Part shown: positions 1 to 5,044 of the stretch, piece by piece
Layout of the letters: every line of letters starts with the position of its first letter
Position numbering within the stretch: position 1 is the stretch's first letter
From: JASFUX01 sp050050115
GTDB lineage: Bacteria > Pseudomonadota > Alphaproteobacteria > Caulobacterales > Maricaulaceae
Length of the DNA stretch: 11,999 nucleotides
Direction: 5' to 3'
Assembly: GCA_050050115.1 (NCBI GenBank)
Contig: JASFUX010000095.1
Coordinates: 1 to 11,999 of the forward strand
Position numbers and translations under genes: made by a program
Notes under the pieces: model-generated
The model's input: only the letters and a program-made list of their open reading frames with translations
Databases searched by the model: none
What the model was told of the DNA's origin: nothing

Positions 1-71
1 GAGCGCTCGTGCAGCGGGAACATTACATTATGGCAGCTTGACCTCGCGCCGCGCGGACCGACACTGAGCCG
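1..71 (+). other. 5' edge; possible end of an upstream gene
   Basis: This short stretch precedes ccmC. All three plus-strand frames are open at the left edge, with stops at 39-41, 65-67 and 73-75. The frame ending at 73-75 would overlap the ccmC ATG as ATGA, the same arrangement seen between ccmC and ccmD. In other alphaproteobacteria the preceding gene is normally ccmB, but none of the three short peptide ends can be recognised as a CcmB terminus. No clear Shine-Dalgarno or promoter for ccmC is visible here, which suits translation coupled to an upstream gene. Confidence 0.3.
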
Positions 72-803
72 ATGATCGCTTATCTCGCCAATCCCGAACG
101 CTTCATGCGCTATTCGCGCCCCGCCGCGCTGATCTGCGCCGCGCTCGCGGTTGTTCTGATCGGCTGGGCGATGTATGCGGCCTTCTTCGTCGCGCCCGAG
201 GAGGCCGACCAGGGCGATTTCGCCCGCATCCTGTTCATTCATGCGCCGTCGGCCTGGGTGTGCATGGCGGCCTACGCCGCGTTGGGCGTCGCCAGCTTCA
301 CCTATCTGGTCTGGCGGCATTCGCTCGCCGACTCCGTGGCGCGCGCGATTGCGCCCCTGGGCGCGGTCTTCACCTTCATGATGCTGGTCACCGGATCGAT
401 CTGGGGACGGCCGACCTGGGGCACGTGGTGGGAGTGGGACGGCCGCATGGCCTCCGCGCTGATGCTGCTGATCCAGTACCTCGGCTACATGGCCTTAAGA
501 GCGTCGATCGAGGACGAGCGCCAGTCGGCGCGCGCCGGCGCGATCCTCGGCATGGTCGGTCTGATCTGGCTGCCGATCATCAAGTACTCGGTCGACTGGT
601 GGGCGACGCTGCATCAGGGCGCGAGCGTCGACTTTCTCAACCCGAGCGAGTCTTCGATGGACCCGCGTTTCCTTGGCCCGTTGCTGGCGAGCTTTGCGGG
701 CTATTCGCTGCTGTTCGCCTCGCTTGTGCTGGTGCGCACGCGCTCGGCGGTGTTCAGGCGCCGCGTGATCACGTTCGAGCGCGCGCGCGAGCGTGCGGCA
801 TGA
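72..803 (+). CDS. ccmC: Haem export/lyase subunit CcmC (cytochrome c maturation, system I)
   Basis: CcmC is an integral inner-membrane protein. It binds haem on the periplasmic face and passes it to the haem chaperone CcmE, working with CcmA, CcmB and CcmD. The 243-residue product has the usual CcmC length and about six hydrophobic segments. Seen directly: the tryptophan-rich WGRPTWGTWWEWD signature at residues 111-123, and two histidines in the places expected for axial haem ligands, H57 (in FIHAPSAW) and H181 (in LHQGASV). The C-terminus is short and Arg-rich, as expected for a cytoplasmic tail. The stop overlaps the ccmD start as ATGA, so the two are translationally coupled. The start at 72 is the first ATG and gives a normal N-terminus, although no strong Shine-Dalgarno precedes it. 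Family assignment is very secure. Confidence 0.96.
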   Translation: MIAYLANPERFMRYSRPAALICAALAVVLIGWAMYAAFFVAPEEADQGDFARILFIHAPSAWVCMAAYAALGVASFTYLVWRHSLADSVARAIAPLGAVFTFMMLVTGSIWGRPTWGTWWEWDGRMASALMLLIQYLGYMALRASIEDERQSARAGAILGMVGLIWLPIIKYSVDWWATLHQGASVDFLNPSESSMDPRFLGPLLASFAGYSLLFASLVLVRTRSAVFRRRVITFERARERAA

Positions 804-1006
804 CCGACGCAGCGACCTTCGACGCGGCGCCGTTCATCCTCGCCGCCTATGGTCTGATGGCAGTCGTCGTCGGAGGCGCGATCGCGGCGACCCTGCTCGA
901 GGGGCGATACTGGGCGCGCCGCGCGCGGGCGATCGAAAAGACCGAAGCGCCGCGCGAAAACCAGACGACCGCTGCGTCGTCCGACGCCGAGACGCAAACC
1001 AACTAG
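800..1006 (+). CDS. ccmD: Haem exporter protein CcmD
   Basis: CcmD is a small single-span membrane protein that, in system I cytochrome c maturation, helps release holo-CcmE from the CcmABC complex. The 68-residue product shows the family pattern: a short polar N-terminus, one hydrophobic helix at about residues 11-33 beginning FILAAYGLMAVVV, then a basic stretch (YWARRAR) and a polar Thr/Ser/Ala tail. Its ATG overlaps the ccmC stop by four bases. Position directly after ccmC and the FILAAYG motif make the call secure despite the small size. In many alphaproteobacteria ccmG (dsbE) follows directly; here a hairpin terminator follows instead and no ccmG is present in the window. Confidence 0.93.
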   Translation: MTDAATFDAAPFILAAYGLMAVVVGGAIAATLLEGRYWARRARAIEKTEAPRENQTTAASSDAETQTN

Positions 1007-1072
1007 CGCGATCGCCGCTACGCAGAGGCGCGCTGGGCGCAGGAGGCGCGGCGCGCTGCGGCCTGCAAACGA

Positions 1073-1104
1073 AACGGCCCCGGACGTCGCCGTCCGGGGC
1101 CGTT
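1073..1104. terminator. Bidirectional hairpin terminator between ccmD and the MarR-like gene
   Basis: A perfect 14-bp GC-rich inverted repeat (arms 1073-1086 and 1091-1104, loop TCGC) lies between two convergent genes, 66 bases after the ccmD stop and 24 bases from the stop of the minus-strand MarR-like gene. The arms begin AA and end TT, so each strand reads a GC stem followed by T's, but the T-tracts are short on both sides. Placement and stem strength fit an intrinsic terminator serving both genes. Confidence 0.8.
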
Positions 1105-1128
1105 CATGTTCATCCGAGATGAAAGCGT

Positions 1129-1767
1129 CTAGCGCCGACGCGTCGTGCGCTTCTTCGTCGTCGCGCGCTTGGCCGGGCGCTTCTTCGCCGCGGTCGTCCG
1201 CGTACGGGCGGCGGCGGCTCTGGCGCGCGTCTTCGGCTTGGCTTTCGCCTTCGCCTTGGGCTTCGCTTTGGCTTTCGTCGTGCGCTTCGGCGCGGCCTTG
1301 CGCGGCGCGGAAGCGGCTTCTTCAGCCTTGTCGAGGGTTTCGGCGATGTCCTTCAAGGTGGACACGAACCCGGACTGCTTGGTCTTCGCCAGCGTGCCGA
1401 GGATCGCCGAGTCCGCAGCGCGCACCTTCGGCAGCGCACCGCTCAAGAGCGTGCGGCCCTTGGGCGTCAGCGACACGGTGTTCGCCCGCGCGTCGGTCTT
1501 GGCGCGGCTGCGCTTCAAGAGCCCTTTGGAGCTCATGCGCGCCACGAGCTCAGCGAGCGTCGAGCGGTCGATCCCCGTCGCGCGGACGAGATCGGTTTGG
1601 GTCAAGCCTTCCTTTTGGGCGACGCCGACGAGGACGGCGAACTGCCGTTGCGTGATCGCCTGCTTGCCGAACGCCGTCGAGAACCGGTCCGCAGCATATT
1701 GCTGCGCGCGGTGCAGGAGGTGGCTCGGCGAGGTCTGGAGGTTGTACCCGGAGCTTGAAGTGGCCAT
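1129..1767 (-). CDS. MarR-type winged-helix regulator with histone H1-like basic tail
   Basis: Probable DNA-binding transcriptional regulator; ligand and targets unknown. Residues 1-150 match the MarR fold: an N-terminal dimerisation helix, then ITQRQFAVLVGVAQKEGLTQTDL, a recognition helix region GIDRSTLAELVARMSSKGLLKR (about 65-86), a wing with R-K-D-R residues (RSRAKTDARANTVSLTPKG, 86-104), and a C-terminal helix. From about residue 155 to 212 the protein becomes a low-complexity Lys/Arg/Ala/Pro/Thr tail with KAKAKPKAKAKAKPK repeats, resembling histone H1 tails and AlgP-like bacterial proteins. Usual MarR proteins are about 140-160 residues, so the tail is an addition. The ATG at 1767 is preceded by a good Shine-Dalgarno (GAAGGGA, about 8 bases upstream). 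It faces the PcfJ-like gene across a long intergenic region; a 16-bp dyad lies 38-53 bases before the start and may be its own operator (inference). Confidence 0.88.
   Translation of the reverse strand: MATSSSGYNLQTSPSHLLHRAQQYAADRFSTAFGKQAITQRQFAVLVGVAQKEGLTQTDLVRATGIDRSTLAELVARMSSKGLLKRSRAKTDARANTVSLTPKGRTLLSGALPKVRAADSAILGTLAKTKQSGFVSTLKDIAETLDKAEEAASAPRKAAPKRTTKAKAKPKAKAKAKPKTRARAAAARTRTTAAKKRPAKRATTKKRTTRRR
1132..1305 (-). repeat. Low-complexity segment encoding the Lys/Ala/Arg tail
   Basis: The DNA encoding residues 155-212 of the MarR-like protein is a degenerate tandem repeat, read on the plus strand as runs of GGCTTCGC/GGCTTTCGC/GCCTTGGGC. The repeats are imperfect but could promote in-frame length change by slippage or recombination. 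No frame break is seen in this copy. Confidence 0.7.
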
Positions 1768-1804
1768 GGACTCGTCCCTTCACCCATAGAAATTTGATTC
1801 ATTG

Positions 1805-1820
1805 CGCCGAGGCGTCGGCG
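1805..1820. promoter_or_regulatory. 16-bp dyad, copy 1 (candidate operator)
   Basis: The sequence CGCCGAGGCGTCGGCG is a dyad with 6-bp arms (CGCCGA / TCGGCG) around a 4-base centre. It starts 38 bases upstream of the ATG of the MarR-like gene, where a promoter or operator would lie. The same 16 bases occur on the opposite strand at 1961-1976. A 16-bp palindrome is the size of a typical MarR-dimer site; binding by this MarR-like protein is inference only. Confidence 0.5.
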
Positions 1821-1960
1821 CGGGGGGATGTTGCGTTATGTTCGGCTCTTCCGCGCCCCGCTTCACCGTCGTAAGGACCCAATGCTTGCCGACTGTATTT
1901 CGGCGGTTGCGCGTTGCGACCTCATTCAGGCGAAAACGGAAAAACCCGAGTGCGGATGAC

Positions 1961-1976
1961 CGCCGACGCCTCGGCG
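1961..1976. promoter_or_regulatory. 16-bp dyad, copy 2 (inverted relative to copy 1)
   Basis: CGCCGACGCCTCGGCG is the exact reverse complement of the dyad at 1805-1820, with 140 bases between the copies. The match stops precisely at the 16-bp boundary on both sides. Two identical sites in one intergenic region suggest paired operators or a DNA loop. Alternatively the two copies could fold into a long-range stem in a transcript. Confidence 0.5.
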
Positions 1977-2015
1977 ATCGTATGCCGACCGATCAAATTC
2001 GTCGTAACAAGGACA

Positions 2016-2046
2016 TTGACCGGTTCATAGAAGCGACGCGTATAGT
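2016..2046 (+). promoter_or_regulatory. Possible sigma-70-like promoter
   Basis: TTGACC (2016-2021) and TATAGT (2041-2046) resemble -35 and -10 hexamers reading toward the PcfJ-like gene. The 19-base spacer is longer than the preferred 17, so this is a weak prediction. Transcription from here would run through the octamer repeats and the T-run at 2082-2087 before reaching the gene at 2353. Confidence 0.25.
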
Positions 2047-2087
2047 CCTTGCGCGTCGCATTGGCAATTCGTCCGCGTCGCTTTTTT
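2031..2087 (+). terminator. Stem-loop ending in a T-run (terminator- or attenuator-like)
   Basis: AAGCGACGCG (2031-2040) can pair with CGCGTCGCTT (2074-2083), and T's continue to 2087, as in an intrinsic terminator. The same 5' arm can alternatively pair with a nearer copy of CGCGTCGC at 2052-2059, giving an 8-bp stem with an 11-base loop and no T-run. The two pairings exclude each other, which is the layout of an attenuator or of a small-RNA 3' end. The loop of the terminator form is long (over 30 bases), so the call is tentative. Confidence 0.35.
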
Positions 2088-2267
2088 CGATCACGGAGTC
2101 GTTTTTTGGAGCGCGGCCACATTTAGTCGCGTCGCCGCCATGAATCGGCCCGATTTGGCGACCACAACCCGCGACCTTCGCAGCATTAGCGGCAGTGAGA
2201 ATGGCCATGGCTCGCACACGGACGAAGCGCCCGCTCGCTTCTCTCGCGACCGACGCGGGATGCGACG

Positions 2268-2287
2268 CGATCAGCTAGAGCTGATCG
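2268..2287. promoter_or_regulatory. 20-bp palindrome upstream of the PcfJ-like gene
   Basis: CGATCAGCT and AGCTGATCG form 9-bp perfect arms around a 2-base centre (AG). It lies 65 bases before the start codon at 2353. As DNA this is a good candidate dimer-binding operator; as RNA it could form a hairpin with a slightly opened loop. There is no T-run, so it is not a terminator. Confidence 0.4.
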
Positions 2288-2329
2288 AGACGGCCAAACC
2301 TCACCTTTCAATCTGAACACCAATCAGAG

Positions 2330-2347
2330 CTCCCGAAACTCGGGAGG
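2330..2347 (+). promoter_or_regulatory. Hairpin enclosing the Shine-Dalgarno of the PcfJ-like gene
   Basis: CTCCCGA (2330-2336) pairs perfectly with TCGGGAG (2340-2346) around the loop AAC. The 3' arm contains most of the Shine-Dalgarno GGGAGG (2342-2347), which lies 5 bases before the ATG at 2353. The ribosome binding site is therefore predicted to be double-stranded in the mRNA, so translation would be low or would depend on opening of the stem. Confidence 0.55.
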
Positions 2348-2352
2348 CCGCT

Positions 2353-3360
2353 ATGACTCACGCACGCAACACCCGGGCGTTCGCCGCCCTGCAAGCACGC
2401 GCCGGCCGCTATGCGGGCCGCGTCGCGCGCCTGTGGCCCGCGCCTTACGAAAACTACATGGCGTTGCCGAGCGCGCGCCGGCATCTGGCGCACCTCTATA
2501 TGTCGCGCATCGACCGCGCGCCGGGGCTCAGCCCCCGCGCTTTCGTGCGCGAGATCGAAGCCCTGCCGGTGCGCCATTTCCTGGCGCGCTGGGCGCCGGG
2601 CGCGCCGCTCGGGCTCGAGCGGGCGCTCGGCAAGCTGGGCGAGGACGCCTGGGCGCCGAGCGACTACGCGCGGCTTCTCGCCTTGCTCAAGGCGGGCGGG
2701 GGCGCGGCGAAGACCCTGCGTCACGCGCAGGAGATCTCGTTCGACGTCGTCGCGCGGCTCGAGAACCTGCCCGAGCGGCTCCGCGGTCCGCGGACCGCGC
2801 GCTGGGTCTCGACGGGCTGGGAAGGCCAGCTCGTGCGCGAGGCGGTTAAGCTGTCCGAGCGCCTCGGAGGCCCGGAGCGCGCCGATGTGCTCGTTCGGCG
2901 TCTCGAGCGGGCGAAGTCGCGCCGGCGGTTCTTCGAGATGCTGGTCGACGACCTGCGTCCGGTCGAGCTGGCCGCTCCGGTGGCCGAGACCGTCACGCTG
3001 CGCCCGTTGCGCACCGTGGCCGAGGTCAAGGACGCCGGCCGGCGGTTCCGCAACTGCCTGTCGGACTGCGTCCACCGCGCGATCTTCGGCGCTTCGGCGT
3101 TCGTCGAATGGCGCGGCGAGGAGCCGGCGGTGATGGAGCTGGAGCGCGAAGGCGTCGCCGGCTGGCGGCTGGTCACGCTCTTGGGCGTCCAGAACGCCAA
3201 CGTCTCGGCCCGCACGAGCAAGCTCGTCGGCGAGGCGCTGGCGGCGCAAGGCGTGCGCACCGGCTTCGGCGCGGAGTTCCTGCTCTCGGAGATCGATGAG
3301 ATCGTCGAGACGGAAGTCGACGACGAAGTCGGAGACGCGCTGCGCGCCGCGCCGGCGTAG
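2353..3360 (+). CDS. Hypothetical protein with PcfJ-like C-terminal motif
   Basis: A 335-residue soluble protein with no signal peptide or membrane span, rich in Arg, Ala and Leu. The N-terminal two thirds look helical and are not recognised. The C-terminal part at about 226-285 (DAGRRFRNCLSDCVHRAIFG, then hydrophobic strands, an E-L-E segment and LLGVQNANVS) resembles the core of PcfJ-like proteins: a Cys-containing helix (C235, C239), a beta hairpin with acidic residues (E262, E264), and a Q-x-x-N element (Q280, N281, N283). PcfJ was named from an enterococcal conjugative plasmid; its biochemical role is not established, so none is proposed here. The start is set by GGGAGG five bases upstream. 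The gene is alone on its strand, convergent with ispZ (45-base gap), and separated from its divergent neighbour by a long structured region. The reading frame is certain; the family link is moderate. Confidence 0.75.
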   Translation: MTHARNTRAFAALQARAGRYAGRVARLWPAPYENYMALPSARRHLAHLYMSRIDRAPGLSPRAFVREIEALPVRHFLARWAPGAPLGLERALGKLGEDAWAPSDYARLLALLKAGGGAAKTLRHAQEISFDVVARLENLPERLRGPRTARWVSTGWEGQLVREAVKLSERLGGPERADVLVRRLERAKSRRRFFEMLVDDLRPVELAAPVAETVTLRPLRTVAEVKDAGRRFRNCLSDCVHRAIFGASAFVEWRGEEPAVMELEREGVAGWRLVTLLGVQNANVSARTSKLVGEALAAQGVRTGFGAEFLLSEIDEIVETEVDDEVGDALRAAPA

Positions 3361-3405
3361 GCGGAAGTCCGGTCCGGGGGCGAGAGCCTTCGGGCCGGGT
3401 GCGCC

Positions 3406-4086
3406 CTACTGCGCTTCGTCCTTGCCCGTTTCTTCTTGCGGGAAAGTTCCGTGCTTCATCGTGATCGGGACGTTGGCCATCGCAAACAGGAACGTCAGCG
3501 GCATCACGCCCCAGAGCTTGAAGTAGGCCCAGAACTCCTCGCTCTCTTGTCCGGTCCAGTTCAACCAGAAGACATCCTTGCCTTCCCAGAAAGGCGGCCA
3601 GAGCGCGAGGTTCAGCGCGCCGAGGAAGACGAACCAAACGGCCCACCTCAGCGCGAGCACCGTCCAGATGCGATCGGGCAGCTCGAACACCGAGCCGAAG
3701 AAGAGTTTCCAGACATTCTGACCGATGATCAGGGAGCCGACGATCAAGCCAGCGAGCAGCCAGTTGATCACCGTCGGCTTGGCGTAGGCGAACTCCGCTG
3801 ACTGGAACGCCAGCGTAAGGCCGCCGAACAGAAGGACGATGACCGAGGTGACCGCCAAGATCAGCGGGATGCGGCGAAAGGCGATCCACGAATAGCTGAC
3901 CGCAGCGATCATCGCCGCCATGTAGACGCCGGTGCCCCAGAACACCGCGGTGTCCGCGTTGGCGCGATGCGCGACGTTGTAGGCGATGACGAAGGCGATC
4001 ACCGGGCCGACGTCTACGAGCAGGCGAACGCCTTGCCCGGCGGTTTGGGCGGCCGTTTGGCCCGAGGTCGACGGCGAGTCTGTCAT
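3406..4086 (-). CDS. yciB: Inner-membrane septation/envelope protein IspZ (YciB family)
   Basis: A polytopic inner-membrane protein of the YciB/IspZ (intracellular septation protein A) family, linked in other bacteria to cell envelope integrity and septation. The 226-residue product has about five to six hydrophobic segments and the family signature at about 99-112 (FAYAKPTVINWLLA), followed by GxxxGQNVWKLFF and DRIWTVLALRWAVWF. The C-terminal PLTFLFAMANVPITMKH also fits. The ATG at 4086 gives a sensible N-terminus; a GTG at 4134 would add 16 basic residues but has no Shine-Dalgarno. It is the last gene of the probable dapF-to-ispZ operon, 90 bases after the preceding transporter gene. Linkage of this family to ftsY is common in alphaproteobacteria. 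Confidence 0.9.
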   Translation of the reverse strand: MTDSPSTSGQTAAQTAGQGVRLLVDVGPVIAFVIAYNVAHRANADTAVFWGTGVYMAAMIAAVSYSWIAFRRIPLILAVTSVIVLLFGGLTLAFQSAEFAYAKPTVINWLLAGLIVGSLIIGQNVWKLFFGSVFELPDRIWTVLALRWAVWFVFLGALNLALWPPFWEGKDVFWLNWTGQESEEFWAYFKLWGVMPLTFLFAMANVPITMKHGTFPQEETGKDEAQ

Positions 4087-4176
4087 TGCCGAGCGTCTAC
4101 GCCTGTTCGAGTTGGTTGGATGACCTGAACCCACTCGTGAACGCGCCGCAGGTCAAGCGCGAACGACTCTCGACCC

Positions 4177-5016
4177 TCACGCCAACCGCAGCAACACCAA
4201 CCCCGCCGCCAGCACGATCGCCGCGGCGATGCGCCGGCGGCCCAGGGTCTCGCCGAGGAACATCGCGCCGATCATCGCCCCGAACGCCACCGAAACCTCG
4301 CGCAACGCGGCGATCTCCGCGACCGCGCCCAGACGCAGGGCGATGAGATTGGCGCTGTAGCCGGCTATCATCAGCGCAGCGCCGATCACCCCGGTCCGCA
4401 ACTCTTGGCGGATCTGCACGAAGACCCGCGCCCGATGCCGCACGACGGCGGCGATTGGCATGGCGAAACCGTGGACGATGAAGAACCATACGACGTAGGT
4501 GAGAGGATCGCCCGCCGCGCGCACGCCGCCTGCGTCGTTGAGAGTGTAGATCGAAACGCACGCCGCCGTCGCCAGCGCCCAGGCGAGCGCCGGTCCGCGC
4601 GCGCCGCCTGCGCCGGCGCGAAACGCCAAGAGCGCCATGATCACGACTGCGAACGCGAAGATTTTGAGCGGCGGGAACGCTTCGGGAAACAGCACCGCCG
4701 CGCCGATCGCCGTCAGCGCCACCGAAGCCCCGCGCGCGACCGGGTAGACCGCCGAGAAGTCGCCCAGCTTGTAGGACTCGATCTGAGCGATCTGGTAGGG
4801 CGAGATCACCAAGACGCTGATTGCAAGGTGCAGCCAGACCTCGGCGCTTGGGAGCGGAACGATGAAAGCGATCGGCGTCGCCGCGAGGCACGCAAAGAGA
4901 TTCATCAGCGCCCGGCGCACGTAGCGGTCGCCGCTGGATTTGAGGATCGCGTTGAAGACCGCGTGCAGGAACGCTGAGGTCAGGATCAGCGCGACTGCGA
5001 CGTCGCCCGCGCTCAT
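4177..5016 (-). CDS. EamA/DMT-family transporter (downstream of ftsY)
   Basis: A membrane permease of the drug/metabolite transporter superfamily with about ten hydrophobic helices in two EamA halves; the substrate cannot be told. The 279-residue form begins MSAGDVAVALILTSAFLHAVFN. The second half ends with the typical EamA pattern AEIAALREVSVAFGAMIGAMFLGE followed by RRRIAAAIVLAAGLVLLRL. Start choice is uncertain: the ATG at 5016 follows a GGGGGG run with almost no spacing, whereas a GTG at 5073 would lengthen the protein by 19 residues and overlap the end of ftsY by 29 bases. The gene lies 28 bases after ftsY with the ATG start and is probably cotranscribed with it. Confidence 0.87.
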   Translation of the reverse strand: MSAGDVAVALILTSAFLHAVFNAILKSSGDRYVRRALMNLFACLAATPIAFIVPLPSAEVWLHLAISVLVISPYQIAQIESYKLGDFSAVYPVARGASVALTAIGAAVLFPEAFPPLKIFAFAVVIMALLAFRAGAGGARGPALAWALATAACVSIYTLNDAGGVRAAGDPLTYVVWFFIVHGFAMPIAAVVRHRARVFVQIRQELRTGVIGAALMIAGYSANLIALRLGAVAEIAALREVSVAFGAMIGAMFLGETLGRRRIAAAIVLAAGLVLLRLA

Positions 5017-5044
5017 CCCCCCAAGCACGTTCACCGCGGCAGGC

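Larger units (their letters stand above)
1768..2352. other. Long divergent intergenic region with several inverted repeats
   Basis: This 585-base gap lies between the starts of the MarR-like gene (minus) and the PcfJ-like gene (plus), so it should hold both promoters. It is less GC-rich than the genes around it, with pockets such as AAATTTGATTC (1791-1801) and two T-runs (2082-2087, 2101-2107). The open frames within it (for example 1802-2143 plus, 1922-2122 minus and 1993-2217 minus) give no recognisable protein and lack Shine-Dalgarno sites. What it does hold is listed separately: paired 16-bp dyads, repeats of an octamer, a 20-bp palindrome and a hairpin over the downstream Shine-Dalgarno. 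Confidence 0.7.

Noticed and set aside
1145..1789. Plus-strand open frame of 214 codons with hydrophobic, membrane-like composition
   Set aside because: It is the complement of the Lys/Arg-rich MarR-like gene; the Ala/Phe/Val runs arise from reading the AAG/GCG repeats backwards. The minus-strand frame has a clear domain and a Shine-Dalgarno.
2001..2012. GTCGTAACAAGG, identical to a conserved stretch near the 3' end of 16S rRNA
   Set aside because: The 12-base match ends abruptly and no flanking rRNA sequence or helix is present, so it is treated as chance.
1802..2217. Small open frames in the intergenic region (1802-2143 plus, 1922-2122 minus, 1993-2217 minus)
   Set aside because: They overlap one another, lack Shine-Dalgarno sites, do not show the high third-position GC of the real genes, and contain the inverted repeats. 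None gives a recognisable protein.
1769..2359. Several GANTC sites (near 1769, 1796, 2096, 2142 and 2355), suggestive of CcrM cell-cycle methylation control
   Set aside because: GANTC is short and the count is only mildly higher than expected for a less GC-rich stretch. No CtrA or GcrA site was recognised beside them, so regulation is not claimed.
2308..3249. Long minus-strand open frame (313 codons) opposite the PcfJ-like gene
   Set aside because: It is antisense to a frame with a good Shine-Dalgarno, and its translation is an Arg/Ala/Glu-rich composition with no recognisable motif, typical of the mirror frame of GC-rich coding DNA.
3361..3405. Possible terminator between the convergent PcfJ-like and ispZ genes
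   Set aside because: Only short 4-5 bp imperfect stems without a T-run could be drawn, which is not enough to support a terminator.
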